Shown here one piece after another: positions 23,007-35,413 of a stretch of DNA of 64,000 nt. How positions within the stretch are numbered: the first letter of the stretch is position 1; each line of letters opens with the position of its first letter. Origin of the DNA: Bretschneidera sinensis (taxonomy: Eukaryota; Streptophyta; Magnoliopsida; Brassicales; Akaniaceae); contig CM043699.1 in NCBI GenBank assembly GCA_023935145.1, positions 108,058,036 through 108,122,035 on the forward strand. The letters are read 5' to 3'. A program made the position numbers and the translations under genes. The notes below the pieces were generated by a model. It was not told where the DNA came from, searched no databases, and worked only from the letters and a program-made list of their open reading frames with translations.

Positions 23007-24035
23007 AAATTTTTTTTCACTTAATAGGGTTCAACGTTCATCCTTTATTTATTTTTTTCATCATTTGATAAAAAAACACAATCTCAATCATTCATATATA
23101 TAGACCCTACATAATACATAAATTTATGAATCCCATATAATACATGAAAGTCGAAATTATATCATTCGATCAAAGAACGAAAATAAAAGCCAAATCATAC
23201 TTAATGAGGCAGTGGCAATAAACTCAATAAAAAAAACTAATCAAAAGCGATAATTTCAAATTTTATTACTGCTACACTGATAATGAAATTTTTAGCTAAG
23301 AATACCAATAAAGTAAAGATAAAACTTCATTATTTCTACTAGAAGATGGCTTGATCATCTCAAATTTTAATGCTACGCAGATTGCTATTTCAATGCAACG
23401 ACAAGTTTCTGTTGTTGTATTGTGGCTTTTGTCAAGGAAGAGTAGTCGACGTGTTTTTGAATATTGAGCCATCGGGTAACATCACATGAGCTGTTAGCCT
23501 GCAATTGCAACAAGGAAAAGTCTCCATCATTTCAGAACATTACGTAAATTAATGTACTTGTAAGCAGTTCACATTTCATTCCCTAAATCCCCAAACATGG
23601 AGGGAGGGAGGGAGGCTAAAAACAGAAGGGAAATCGGATAATATCCATTATTTTTAATTGCAAGTGGTCATTATTTAATTGATATAAGTTCAATAGACAA
23701 CAAACACAAACCCTCGCTGAGTTGGGAAAATAGTACAAGCTTAAAATTGGTTTGAACCAAACATGAGATTTTGTTGTTTCAATCTATGTTATTTGGATTC
23801 GGACATAAAGGTTAGATACAAGTACGTGTTCGAGTGCTGAACTCATTTATTTTAAATATTTTTTCGTAATTTTTTATTTATTTTGAAGTGCCGAATTTCT
23901 ATATCTTTATCGGAGTGTTAATACTTCAACATTATTATGCAAAATAAAGAGTTCATATAATATAGATCCCAATGCCTCAAGCACGACTATTAAACCATGA
24001 ACTCATTGCTTTGTACACTCCAATCTTTTAAAGCT
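23007..24035. other. Intergenic region upstream of the thaumatin-like gene
   Basis: AT-rich without a convincing gene. It has a GGGA triplet array at 23600-23615. On the minus strand, 23502-23390 has two short uninterrupted frames after a possible splice acceptor, but no family match (see findings). Confidence 0.5.
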
Positions 24036-24041
24036 TTGACT
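24036..24041 (+). promoter_or_regulatory. W-box (TTGACT)
   Basis: TTGACT, the core bound by WRKY factors, lies about 70 bases upstream of the TATA box of the thaumatin-like gene. PR-5 genes are commonly WRKY-regulated. A single hexamer is weak evidence on its own. Confidence 0.4.
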
Positions 24042-24108
24042 AATCGGCCTCATGTGAATTTTCTTTTGGTCTGTAGATTTATGAACAAAATATCTTGGTG
24101 CTTAAGCC

Positions 24109-24116
24109 TATAAATA
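24109..24116 (+). promoter_or_regulatory. TATA box of the thaumatin-like gene
   Basis: TATAAATA sits 63 bases before the start codon, followed by CCAC and a short leader. This is normal core-promoter spacing for a plant gene with a 30-40 base 5' UTR. Confidence 0.75.
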
Positions 24117-24178
24117 CCACTCCTCCTTATCCCAAATTAACCAAGCCGGCCAGCTTTATAAAATAGTTTTACAACGAT

Positions 24179-25539
24179 ATGCTGTTACTGGAAATGAATG
24201 CTCTAGTGCTCTTCGTCCTGACCTTGGCTTCCCTCTTCTCAGGTAATGAATATTCTTTCATCTTTCATCAATATTTTTAGTATTTCTGATATGTATTAGC
24301 TAGATTAATGTTTTGCATATTCAGGAAACTGCCTTAATGCACTTTAAAAGGAAATCCTTGAGTAAGGTCAAGCAGCCAAATTACTCACCCGCCCTAATAT
24401 AAACGCCCAATTTTTCCAGAGGTTCTTGAGTCTAAAGCTATATCGCGCATCATCCATATAGACTAAGCATATTAATTAATCCACCAAACGTGAAAAAGTA
24501 ATTAAGGTAATATTTTCTTACAATAACTAATTTGGTAAAGATTTAAAGTTCTCATTATTGCAATTCATTTTAACCACCCGGATTGATCGTCAATATAAAT
24601 TATTCTTTCCACTCGTTAGAGTGTCAAATAATAGCTTTTTTAAGATTAAAATGATAATTTATTAGTAACTTTTACAAATGTTACTCAATTACTAATCAAT
24701 TGGCCGGATGTTACAAATGAATTATCAATTTGGATACTAAATTAGTCACTTTAACCATATGGTTAAAATAATATTTAACCATACTTGCATTGAATCCACG
24801 TATTTATCTCAATCTAATTACGTACATAATTTGACTATATATATGCATCTGGTTGCATGCAGGGGCTCACTTGGCTACAATAACCATCACAAACAACTGC
24901 CCTTACACTATCTGGCCAGCAACCCTAACTTCAGGTGGGGGTGCTCAATTATCAAACACCGGCTATGAGTCAGCCTCCAAGGCAACTACCACCATTGACC
25001 TCCCTACTCCATGGCAAGGCCGGTTCTGGGCACGAACACAATGCACCACCAACTCCTCTGGCAGGTTCAGTTGTGCCACTGCAGACTGCGGCTCAGGTCA
25101 AGTCTCGTGCAATGGAGCCAGTGCGATCCCACCAGCAACACTAGCGGAAATCAATACTCCAGGAGGACAAGATTTTTACGATGTTAGCCTCGTCGATGGA
25201 TTTAATTTGCCTGTCTCAATAACCCCACAGGGCGGTTCTGGTGATACTTGCCGGGCCACAAGCTGTGCAGGTAATGTCAACGCGGCTTGCCCATCCGAGC
25301 TTGCTGTTACAGGGTCCGATGGGAGCATTATCGCTTGCAAGAGCGCGTGTACGGCTTTCAACCAACCTCAGTATTGTTGTACCGGCAACTATAGTACGCC
25401 AGAAACATGCCCAGCAACGAAGTATTCTATGATTTTCAAGAACCAGTGTCCACAGGCTTATAGTTATGCTTATGATGATCCGTCTAGTACGTTTTCTTGC
25501 ACCGGTGGGCCAAATTACCTTATAACATCCTGTCCATGA
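24179..25539 (+). CDS. Thaumatin-like protein (PR-5 family), two exons
   Basis: Secreted antifungal/stress protein of the PR-5 family. Exons 24179-24242 and 24863-25539 (GT-AG intron of 620 bases, phase 1, at the signal-peptide end) encode 246 residues. Residues 1-26 form a signal peptide (hydrophobic core LVLFVLTLASLF, likely cleavage after AHLA), leaving about 220 residues, the usual 23-kDa size. The mature part has 16 cysteines (8 disulfides expected), the family signature GRFSCATADCGSGQVSC, and DFYDVSLVDGFN with acidic cleft residues (REDDD-type). An in-frame Met at codon 6 is an alternative start. The TATA box and W-box lie upstream. A CACTA element starts 178 bases after the stop. It ends PNYLITSCP with no C-terminal vacuolar extension, suggesting an apoplastic location. 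A paralogous fragment is at 361-415. Confidence 0.95.
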
Positions 25540-25656
25540 TCTATATGAGGAAACTTGATATATAGCTCCCTATATATGTTTGTATCTTCAACAATAAGAA
25601 ATTTCGTCCATGGAGAAATTTAAGTAGTAGGGATCGACAAATGTTCTTAGATTATT

Positions 25657-25662
25657 AATAAA
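25657..25662 (+). terminator. Candidate polyadenylation signal
   Basis: AATAAA, 118 bases after the stop of the thaumatin-like gene and 55 bases before the CACTA element. A weaker AATAAG lies at about 25592. If cleavage occurs in the usual 10-30 bases, the transcript ends before the transposon. Confidence 0.5.
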
Positions 25663-25717
25663 AATGAGATAATATCTGTAAATCGATCAATGATAAAATA
25701 AAAATTCACGCAGAATA

Positions 25718-25945
25718 CACTGCAACAGAATTGGTATATGCCGGCGCTTCAATTCCGGCGCTTTCCACAAACGCTGCAATAGAATATCCGCCTGCGCTTG
25801 TTTTGTGGCGCTTTAAGGAAGCACCGCAATATACAAATTACCAAATACCGGCGCTTTGGTATTTGGTAATCAGCATATACTGGCGCTTAGAAGCGCCGAA
25901 ATAGGGCAATGGGCATATTCCGGCGCTTGTATATTATAGTGCTAG
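25718..25945 (+). repeat. Left terminal and subterminal repeats of the CACTA element
   Basis: CCGGCGCTT-type motifs recur about ten times in both orientations (for example 25741, 25755, 25850, 25889, 25921), interleaved with GCATATAC/AATATAC words. Such arrays are where the CACTA DNA-binding protein attaches. A sequence like the terminal repeat (TTATAGTG) recurs at about 25935. Confidence 0.85.
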
Positions 25946-27365
25946 ATTTTTCACCCAAAATTTTTCTTCTGTGCGCACTTCTCTCCACCGCGCCCTTCCC
26001 TCCACCACACCGTTCTCCCAAATAATTTTCCCTGCTCCGCCCTTAGCTCCACCACGCCGTTTCTCCCAAAATTTTCGTCCCTCCTGCAAGCTCCCCCGGT
26101 GAGTTTCATCTATCCTGTGTACTTTTTTTTCCTTTGTTTTCCTCTCTTGCGCTTAACTTCCAGTGGGTAAGTCCTCCAACCCTAATATTTTCTTTGGTTT
26201 TATGATTGCCATTGGAGCTTGCTTGTGAGAAATTATCATTTTTTTTTGTTGTTGCTTGAATCATAGGATGCGATTAATTTGTTTGATTTTGAGAGTTCTG
26301 TTTATATTTTCATTTGTTCGCTTGAATCCAGTGGGTAAGTCCTTCAATTTCGCGTTTCTTCTATGTTTTTTTTTATTCAATTGAGAGTTCTTGTTGTTTT
26401 CAATTTGTTTCAATTGTTGTATTCAATCAAACTTTGTGAAAAAGATTACTTGTGTTGAGTTGCTTGACAATTTTTTGTTTTTGTTCTTGACAATTAGTAG
26501 AAACTATGCAATTCAATTTCCATTTTCATTTATGTACATTATCCTTGAGCAACTATTTCGATTGATGTTCAATAATCCAAGCTAGTTTGATTACTCGAAA
26601 TTAATTGTATAATTTCTTGATTTGTTGGGTATCTAGAAAATTGGTGTATGCTTTCAGTTCAGGTCGATTTTGGGAAATCGTAAAATTTACATTGAAACTT
26701 ATAATAGGCATGCAAAATTACACTTAAATTAATATAAATCTAGAGGGTTAATCTGATCTTAGTAGAGTGAATTAAGCCAATTTTTTAAAATTTTTACAAT
26801 TTGAAGTTTAGAGAGTTTGAATTTAATTTTTTTAAAGAGATATGTGGTTATCAATTAGATATATTTTTTGTTTAGTTTATATGATTAAATGATAAAAATT
26901 TTAATCTATTTTGTTTGGTTATGGGAAGAAGTTTGTTGTTATCCTCTCACTTCTTACTTTCATTTTATAAATGTCCATTACTTCTCTCCTTCTTTTTTTG
27001 GGTATATAAACAATTCTTTGTACGCTTTTTTACAAAATAAAAAAATTGATTCATTTGAAAAACATATCACATGCGATTGAAATACTAATATACATCAAAC
27101 CCAAAAATTGTTATACAATCAAAGATCTCCATACTTGTTCATTTGAAAAATTATAATGTTTATTATTATTTTATTTCTACTTATTATATTAGTTTTTAAT
27201 TATTCTTATACTTAATAAGGTTATTATTATAATATAATAATTATTAACAAAAATAGTAATTATATAATTTCATATTTAGTAATAATATGCATACTTTTGC
27301 CAAAAATATTACAATACTGACTTGATTAACATTGTTTTAGGAAAGTCTATTGGCGTCATCTAAAA
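25946..27365 (+). promoter_or_regulatory. Transposase leader with candidate 5' UTR intron
   Basis: A CT-rich untranslated exon-like stretch (about 25970-26100) ends CCCCCG before GTGAGTTTC, a strong donor at about 26101. TTGTTTTAG before GAAAGTC at about 27342 is a plausible acceptor 24 bases before the transposase ATG. The interval is AT-rich and has no supported gene. Long leader introns are common in CACTA elements. Confidence 0.45.
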
Positions 27366-30300
27366 ATGGATAAAAGTTGGATAGATAAACCGAGGTCGAG
27401 TAAAGCCTATATGGATGGTGTTTCAAACTTCATTAGATTTGCGTGTCTCGTGGTAGTATTATTTGTCCATGTAGGAGATGTGGTAATTGTTATTCATTTG
27501 AACCATAAATTGTTCAGGAGCATCTATTGTATAATGGGTTTAGTCTCGGTTACACTGAGTGGGTTTTTCATGGGGAAAAAGTCTCTCGTATAGACCACCC
27601 TCACACTAGTTCATAACCCACTAGTATTCCAGGTGGCTTCATGGGACGAGATGACGTGTTGGGTTTGCTCCGAGGTGCCTTCCAGGTTACTTGTGAAAAC
27701 TCAAACAATGAACCGTTAAGTTTAGGAATCGAAGTGGGATCTTCAAATGAGCATGGTGAAGAACAACAGGCTTATTGTGGGGTTGAGTTCAATAATTGTG
27801 GTGATCCTTCAGACGTCGAACATCCAGTTCGTTCTGCTATTGATGAGACGACTCAGTATCGCAACTTGATGAAAGATTACGATACTGAACTTTATCCGGG
27901 TTGTCAGAATTTCACAAAGTTAAGTTTCATGTTATATTTACTACACCTCAAATGTTTGAATGGGTGGTCTGACAAATCTCTTACTATGTTTATTGAGTTT
28001 ATCAACATGGTATTTCCGATGTGTGCACCATTGCCATCAAATTATTATGAAGCCATGAAGATTATCAAAGGATTGGGTCTTGGGTATGAGAAGATTCATG
28101 TTTGTCGTAATGACTGCACACTGTATTGGGGTGAGCATTTGAATGATGAATTTTGTCATGCGTGTGGCGTGGCATGGTGGGTCAAAAACACAGTTGATGA
28201 TGAGGATCCGTTGAATGAGATGGATGGTCAATCGAAAAATAAAAAGCTGGCTAAGGTATTGCGTTATTTGCCACTATTACCAAGATTGAAGAGAATATAT
28301 ATGTCATCTAAAACGGCTCCGTTGATGAGATGGCATGACAAAGATCGGACAAAGGATGGGATTTTAAGACACCCTGCGGATGGATTAGCCTAGAATGAAT
28401 TGGATAGATTGTATCCCGATTTTGCAGCTGATCCTCGGAGTGTTAGGCTTGGCTTAGCTAGTGACGGGTTCAATCCCTTTCGAACAATGAGTTCAACCTA
28501 TAGCACATGGCCCGTTCTTTTGGTCCCATACAACTTGCCACCGTGGCTTTGCATGAAGCAAACATTCTTCATCCTTTCAATGGTAATTCCTGGTGAGAGA
28601 AGCCCCGGTAATGATATTGATATCTTTTTTGCAGCCTCTAATTGAAGAGTTGAAACAATTATGGGATGGTGTTGATGCGTTTGATGCGTCCACCAATCAA
28701 AGCTTTAAGCTTCGCGCTTCTCTTCTTTGGACCATTAATGATTTTCCAGCCTATGCAAACTTATCTGGTTGGAGCACCAAGGGGCGGGTTGCTTGTCCAT
28801 GTTGTGGGGAATCTACGCATTCTGTATGGTTAAAGCACGGGGGAAAGTTTTGCTATATGGGTCATCGTCGATGGTTAGCAGAAAATCATGAGTTTCGTTT
28901 TCAAAAGGATCAGTTTGATGGCACCATAGAGTTGGGATCTGCTCTTGTTCCACCGTCTGGGCACGATGTTTTAAGACAACTAGAGGGTGGAAACTATAGC
29001 TATGGTAAAACCTCGAAGCTTTCTATGAAGAGGGCAAGAGAGGATGTTGGTGCCTCTACGGGGCAAGTGCTAGTGGATGAAGTTGATAATCTTTTAGAGG
29101 GTGTGGACGAATTTCTTGAAAATGTTGATAATGAGGATATTCTCATGGATGAGGGAGTTGTAGATACGGTGTGGAAAAAAAGAAGCATTTTTTTTGAGTT
29201 ACCATATTGGAAAGACAATCTATTACGTCATAATTTAGATGTGATGCATATAGAGAAGAATGTATGTGATAATTTGATTGGAACAATATTGAATATAGAT
29301 GGTAAGACTAAAGATAATATGAAGGCACGCCGCGATCTCGAGGAAATTGGTATTAGGAAAGACCTCCATTTAGTTGTTCTTCCTAATGGAAAAGATCACT
29401 CGCCTCCAGCATGCTACATTATGTCCATGAAGGAGAAGCAGAATTTCTTGACAGTTTTGGCAAATCTTAAAGTTCCTGATGGGTATGCATCAAACATCTC
29501 GAGATGTATCAACCTAAAGGATCGTAAGCTGTTAAACTTAAAGAGTCATGACGGTCACATATTGATGGAAGAAATCCTTCCGATTGCCTTAAGAGCATCT
29601 TTGCCTAGACATGTTCTAGCAGTTGTGTCTGAGTTATCATCATTTTTCAAAGCTTTATGCTCTAAAGCCCTTGATCCCCATGAGCTTGACTTATTGGAGT
29701 CGCGTGTTGCTTTGACACTCTGCCATTTGGAAAAAATATTCCCCCCAGGTTTCTTTACCATTATGGTTCATCTTATCATTCACTTGGGGGTCCCGTACAC
29801 TACAGGTGGATGTATCTTGTTGAGAGGTTAGATGTTCAAAGCTATTTTGTGCACTTTGTTTTTTTTGTTATATATTGGATACTTAATTAATCTTTAAATT
29901 TTTGGCTTCGCAAGGTATTTAATGCGCTTGAAATCTTACGTACGTAATAGAAGTCGACCCGAGGGGTCAATTGCTGAAGGGTACAATGGGGAAAAGTGTC
30001 TAACATATTGCTCCCAATACTTCAAAGGTGTAGAGACAAGATTCAACCATCCCCAAAGGAACAATGATACTGTAAATTTTCCGGATGAATACATGTTTTC
30101 CTCTAGTGGACAGATAATGGGAAAGATTGTGAGTGTTGAGCTCGATGACATGTCATTGGCTCAAGCACATCGTTATGTGTTGCTCCATAATGATAAACTT
30201 TCTGACCTTCGTAGGTTAGTATCAATAAAGGAACTTAATATGATATCATGTGTTTAAATTGAGTTTTTATTACTTGTTGTTAGCACTGTGATGGCTAACA

Positions 30301-31128
30301 GTTACATAAAAACATCAATTATTGCAGCTCATGTTTGGCTGCTCAAAGGCTAACCAACCGTTCCAATCGACCAATACAAAGTCTCGAACAAAAGTGGTTG
30401 GTTGAGAAATTTCCCTCATGGCTTATGAGGCAGGTTAGGCATAATAACAAGAGTCTTCGATTTCTATAAGTGTTATAAATAAAACATTGAATGTTGTTGT
30501 CTCATATTAATTGTTGGAAAATGTTTAGGTGCCATAGATGGTGTATAAAAATTATTCAGATGAACTAATTGCCTTTGCTCGAGGTCCAAATAATATTATT
30601 AGGAGATTCAATGGATTCAACATCAACGGCTTTAAATTCCACACAAAGGAACATGAGAGGTGTAGACGATCTCAAAATTCGGGAGTGATGGTTGAAGCGG
30701 ATGATAAAATGTATTATGGTGTGCTCAACGATATCATCGAGCTGGATTACTATGGGACGTTTAAGATTGTGTTGTTCCGTTGTGATTGGGTGGATATTAA
30801 TTCACCCAGGGGTTTAAAGAAAGATGCAAGTGGTTGCATTCTTGTGAACTTGAATAGGTTAATACACACTGGTCAGTTATTGAAGGATGACCCGTTCATA
30901 CTTTCATCTCAAGCGAAGCAAGTGTTTTATGTGCAAGACCCAACAATGAAGGAATGGTATCATATTGTGATCACGAAGCCAAGGGACCTATACGAAATGG
31001 GGGAAAAAAGGCAGGAAGAGGATGATGACACTTACAATCAGTGCATGCCTTCTAATGTAGTGGTAGACAATCAATTAGATTGTATCTCAACTTGGGCTAG
31101 GATGGACATTGACGAAGATACCAACTAA
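27366..31128 (+). pseudogene. CACTA TNP2-type transposase (multi-exon, broken)
   Basis: The enzyme would cut and paste the element. From the ATG at 27366: MDKSWIDKPRSSKAYMDGV, the transposase-associated N-terminal domain, continuing in another frame with CPCRRCGNC and YTEWVFHGE. The linker and catalytic region (Transposase_21) follow at 27641-29200 with ASDGFNPFRTMSSTYSTWP, PGNDIDIF and ACPCCGE. DUF4218 is at about 29340-29826 and DUF4216 at about 30540-31000. Introns 29827-29913, 30215-30327 and 30434-30528 fit GT-AG and keep the frame. Lesions: frameshift after FIRFA, TAG at 28391 (Trp expected), an extra T near 28625 before FLQPLIEELKQLW, a short deletion near 29780, and TAG at 30535. Domains are complete in order, so decay is recent. 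Confidence 0.9.
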
Positions 31129-31513
31129 TCTTATGTGCATTTCCGTGTAATTATATTTGGATGTGTATTTATGTGATGGACATGTGTGGTTTTATTGTAA
31201 TCTATCGGGAACTGTTGCTTTGTATCACACTTAACAAGAGTCCTGAACTTTTTTGCGTACAGTTTGTGGAATGCTACTTTAGACTGTCATAAATTTCTGT
31301 TTTGGTTGTATCATTGATTATTGTTTGTTCTTTAAATCCAATTTGAATCATTTATTTGTTCATAACTTCTCAGGTACTAAGAAGTTATTGATTGCTGCAT
31401 TTGCTGTGACTCCTTGACCATTCCTATCTTTCAGGTGTGGTTCTTCTAATTCTTGTTAACTTTTAATGTATTTTTGATAGTGTGAGATATAATCATTTTA
31501 ATGTTTTTATCTC

Positions 31514-34081
31514 TACAGATTGCAAGATGTATAGGTCAAAAAATATCCCTCCAACGGTTAAAGGTAACATGTCAAACCAGTATGCAGCTGAGTCTTCACA
31601 CCATCAAGAAGATATTCACCATGAGCATGACTATCACCTTGACGATGATCATGACATGCAAACTGATTCTGATACTGATCCAATAACATCGAGAAGTGAG
31701 CACAATGATAATGAACAATACGAGATAATTGGTAATTTCTGTATTAGAATACATTCTATCTATAACTAGTTTGATACCACATTGTTATACTAATTATATA
31801 ATTTATGTTTTCAATATATAGATTCTGAAGGGAGGGTGAGGAAGCAGACACGTGTCTTGAGAACCTCACAAGTGTGGTCCCTTGAACGTGGGGAAAAAAT
31901 TTTTGGTCCACTTCAATGCACGTCATCAACCTATTAAGAAAGGTGGCCAAATGTTAAGTAGTTGGTTGGGCAAGGTAGCGAAGAGAGGGAACCTTTGTTC
32001 GCTTAATTACACGGATTGGAAGAAGGTCCCTTCTAGCTATAAGAAGGACCTTCTTATATTGATTCGGGTAAGTAACAACTTAATAACCATTGATTGCCTC
32101 CAATCTCTCTTTTTGTTTTTGTTTATTCGTGGTGTTGTACATGCATAATCTCTAACACCAATAATGCTTATTTGACATCGATTTCCTTTCTGTGTGGTAG
32201 AGGAAGTTCCATTACCCTACGATTGAGGTGATAGACAACATTTTTTTGAGGATGATAGGGAAAAAATGGAGGGACTACCGATATGTGTTGAAAAGGGACT
32301 ACGTGAGGAACAAAATGAAACAACAAGTTTTGAGCAATGATGTTCCAAAAGGCGTAGATCAAGACCAGTGGAAGCAACTGGTGAACTATTGGTTCTCTGA
32401 CCAGAGTGAGGTTGTTTTAAGATAATAATGTTCATTTGGATTCTCATTGTTTCTATTTTTCTATTAATGACTGATTATTCAATTGGTTTATTATTGGTGT
32501 AGAAATATTCGACTATAGGGACAGCGGCACGTGAAAGACAACAATGTCCTCACACGTCTGGTTCAAAGAGTTTTGCTAGACGACGTGATGAATATGTGAG
32601 TTAATTTTATTTATTAATCCAATCTTTCATTTAAGATATCATTGTCACAATATGATCTCTTTCCATACATGGTAGGAGATGACACATGAGAATGAGCCCG
32701 GGTGCATAGAATTTTTTGCTGAAACTCATAAACGCAAGGATGGAACTTTTATTGATGATGCATAACGACAATTTATGGTAAGTTGAACATCTTTAAAAAT
32801 AGGAAAAAAGCCTAATTTTTTTTTATTCCTTCCTATTTTCACTTGATGTGGAATGAAAGAAAGAAGAGAGCCTTCAATTAAGTTAAGAAATATATAGCTT
32901 TCATCAAGGAAGGGTGATAAAATATTTTTGACCCAAAAGTTTGAGGTTATTATTATTTTTTTTAAATGAGGATGACTTCATAGACTTCATTGACATACTC
33001 TCTTGTTTTTGTAAATGGTTCTTTTGTTATGTACACATGTAGTACTCGCTTGGTGCCTTTGGAATACATCTGTCTGGTTCTTGTGCCTTTAGGATTAATC
33101 TGTTGGGCAATGTGATCCTGACATATATATTAGAGCTGTGTTTGAAATATGATCCGTTTTCTGCATAGCCTTAATGATCAATAGTTCTTTCTTTAATTAA
33201 TGATTAGATATAGATCTGAATCTTAGATCAGTAAATGTGTTTGATTGGTAGTAGGTGAGGTTGGGAACTTGATCATGCTTTTCATTTTTTTTCGAACTAG
33301 ATTAGTACTAAACAAATTTTATGTATGGTGAAGATTTTATGTACTAAACAAAGGAAGCTGAATGTATGGTGAAAATTTTATGCTTTGAAGGTAAAAATGA
33401 TATCCTAGTTACACTTTTGGAGTTGTGCTGATAAAAGTGGGATGATTTTGTATGGTGGTGACCACCGATGAGCATAGATGATACTTTGTTGCTTTGCACA
33501 TTTTGTCTAAATTAGGTACATTGCTTGGATTGTATATTTACTTTTCTTTGGCAGGAGGTTTTATGAAAAAATAGGGGAAATTCTGCCCGTTTTTCTATAA
33601 AATATGATAAACACATTTTGTTTTATGTATATTGTGCTGTTATTAGCTACTAAATATTCGGCGGAGTTTAATCTTTATTGTTTCTTAATTGTAGGTGACA
33701 GCTGAAGCTCGTGTTGTTGAACTTGTTGCAGCTTCAGGATCCTCTGATGCTAGCAATAATTTAGCAATACAAAATGAAGTCTTCACCGAACTTATGGGTG
33801 AAGAGAGTTCCGGTCGTGTCCATGGTCAGGGTTTTGGAGTTACACCCTCTGCTGTGTTTGGACTTTCAGCTCAAATAAGGAATGATATGGGATACTATGG
33901 GGCATATGCTGAAGAGATAAATAGTTTGAGAGCACAAATAGAAGAAAACAATCAACAGTATGCGCAACAAATTCAATAAATAACGGCGATACACGGTGAT
34001 AAAATAAATAATATGCAATCCCAAATGGATGAGCTGAAGTCTTTACTACAACATTTGGCTAATAGAGGACCTCATGATTGA
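31514..34081 (+). pseudogene. CACTA second gene, Transposase_24 (Ptta/En/Spm) type
   Basis: The second CACTA protein, thought to bind subterminal repeats and assist transposition. Exons by GT-AG fit: about 31530-31729, 31821-32067, 32201-32410, 32503-32595, 32676-32777 and 33695-34081. Features: an acidic His/Asp-rich N-terminus (HHEHDYHLDDDHD), then KRGNLCSLNYTDWKKVPSSYK, RMIGKKWRDYRYVLKRDYV and TGSKSFARRRDEY, which are Transposase_24 landmarks. The C-terminal part is coiled-coil-like (MDELKSLLQHLANRG). A frameshift near 31900 (GEKIF), a stop at 32763 (DDA then TAA) and TAA at 33977 break it. The 32778-33694 intron is long and shows no gene. Confidence 0.82.
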
Positions 34082-34329
34082 TTTCGTGATGTTAAAATAA
34101 TTTTTCATACTATCTACATTTCCATTACTTTGTTTTTGTATGAATTTTATATATGAACTATGATTGTTTTTTTGTGTAAATAAGACGTTTATGTTGACTG
34201 AAAGAATTATTATGGATGATGCATTTTATATATCGAAGAACATTTGCATATAGAATGTTGATATTTAAGTCAAATAAATGTAAAAACATAATTAAAACCG
34301 GAATTCATATTGTGCTGGCAAGAAACTGC

Positions 34330-34588
34330 ATTTTTCGCAGCGCTTATATACCGGTGCTTGGAAGTGCCGCTATATACCGGTGCTGTGAAGTGCCACTATA
34401 TACTGGCGCTTTGAAGTGCCGCTATATACTGGCGCTTCTTCAAAGTGCCGGTATTTGCGTTTTGACACCACACATTCCGGCACTTGATCCGGCACTTGCA
34501 AAAAGCACCAGAAATTCATATTGCTGCGCTTTTAAGCACTGGAATATGCAAAAAAAAAGCGCCGGCGCTGACAATTTATCTTATAGTG
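34330..34588 (+). repeat. Right subterminal and terminal repeats of the CACTA element
   Basis: An array of CCGGTGCTT / TACTGGCGCTT / AAGTGCCG words (34350-34570), the inverted counterpart of the left array, ends ...GCGCCGGCGCTGACAATT and the terminal CACTATAAG complement. Many CpG sites have decayed to TG/CA. Confidence 0.85.
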
Positions 34589-34712
34589 ATAATATATTTA
34601 TTTATTTTTTGGATGAATCATATTGATATTTTTCTTTCATTACTTGTCTGTACGTGAGATAAGAGTAGTCATGGAAGTAAATATATTAATTGTGAGATAT
34701 CAAAGAAATTAA

Positions 34713-35413
34713 GGGCTCGTTTTATTCGCGGACAAAATTATATATAAATATGAAATTAAAGTGGATGTGGGTTGGGGTAGAATTAAGAGTAGATTAAAGT
34801 AGTAATACTCGTGTACTTTATTTAATTCAAAGATTGACTAAGTTTATTCCACTCGAATATCATATTTGGTTTACATGATTAATATTGGTATAAAAGTATG
34901 ATAATGAGTGAGATGACAAAATTAATCTGTCCAATATATATATTACATTTTAATTGTTGATTTGTGACTGAAGATTATTGTCATTGATCAGATCTGTTTG
35001 GATAGACCTAATTTTTTTATTTATCAAGATCAATGATTCAGATCAACCAAGATCAATGGTTCAGATCTATCCACACATATCTATAATTATTATTATTATT
35101 AATTATAATACTAGTAATAACAATAATAAATAAATTATTACTCTATTTATTAATAATAATAGTAACAATTTTTTTATTAATTAATAATAATAATATATTA
35201 TAAAAATAATAATGGAAAATGGGGACAATATAATTTTTTCAAAAAAGTTAATCTCATCAATTTTGTCTCAACTCCCTTTAGAATAAATTTGGTGGGATTA
35301 ACTTGATCCCACCTCAATTGCTAACTAAATATGAGACTAACTAAAGAATAAGGTGAGATTAAGTTAATCTAGTCCCACTTAATACTAGTCGAATAGCATG
35401 AACCAAACGACCC
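34713..35413. mobile_element. Tourist-like (PIF/Harbinger) MITE, copy B, uninterrupted
   Basis: 701 bases from GGGCTCGTTTTATTCGCG to ...CATGAACCAAACGACCC, flanked by TAA on both sides (34710-34712, 35414-35416). It has an internal palindromic word GGTGGGATTAACTTGATCCCACC region. It lacks the gypsy insertion seen in copy A, so positions about 35345-35365 show that insertion's empty target. Confidence 0.75.

Larger units (their letters stand above)
25718..34588 (+). mobile_element. CACTA (En/Spm) DNA transposon, complete structure
   Basis: It starts CACTGCAACAGAA at 25718 and on the minus strand starts CACTATAAGATAA at 34588. A 3-bp duplication ATA (25715-25717, 34589-34591) fits CACTA elements. 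Both ends carry arrays of a GC-rich subterminal motif. Two gene regions on the plus strand, TNP2-type transposase and a Transposase_24-type protein, have the usual order. Frameshifts and stops in both genes mean this copy is probably immobile by itself, but termini and subterminal arrays look intact enough to be mobilised in trans. Confidence 0.93.

Noticed and set aside
24759..24968. Plus-strand ORF overlapping the thaumatin intron and exon 2 start
   Set aside because: Wrong frame for the thaumatin protein and spans the splice acceptor; a shadow.
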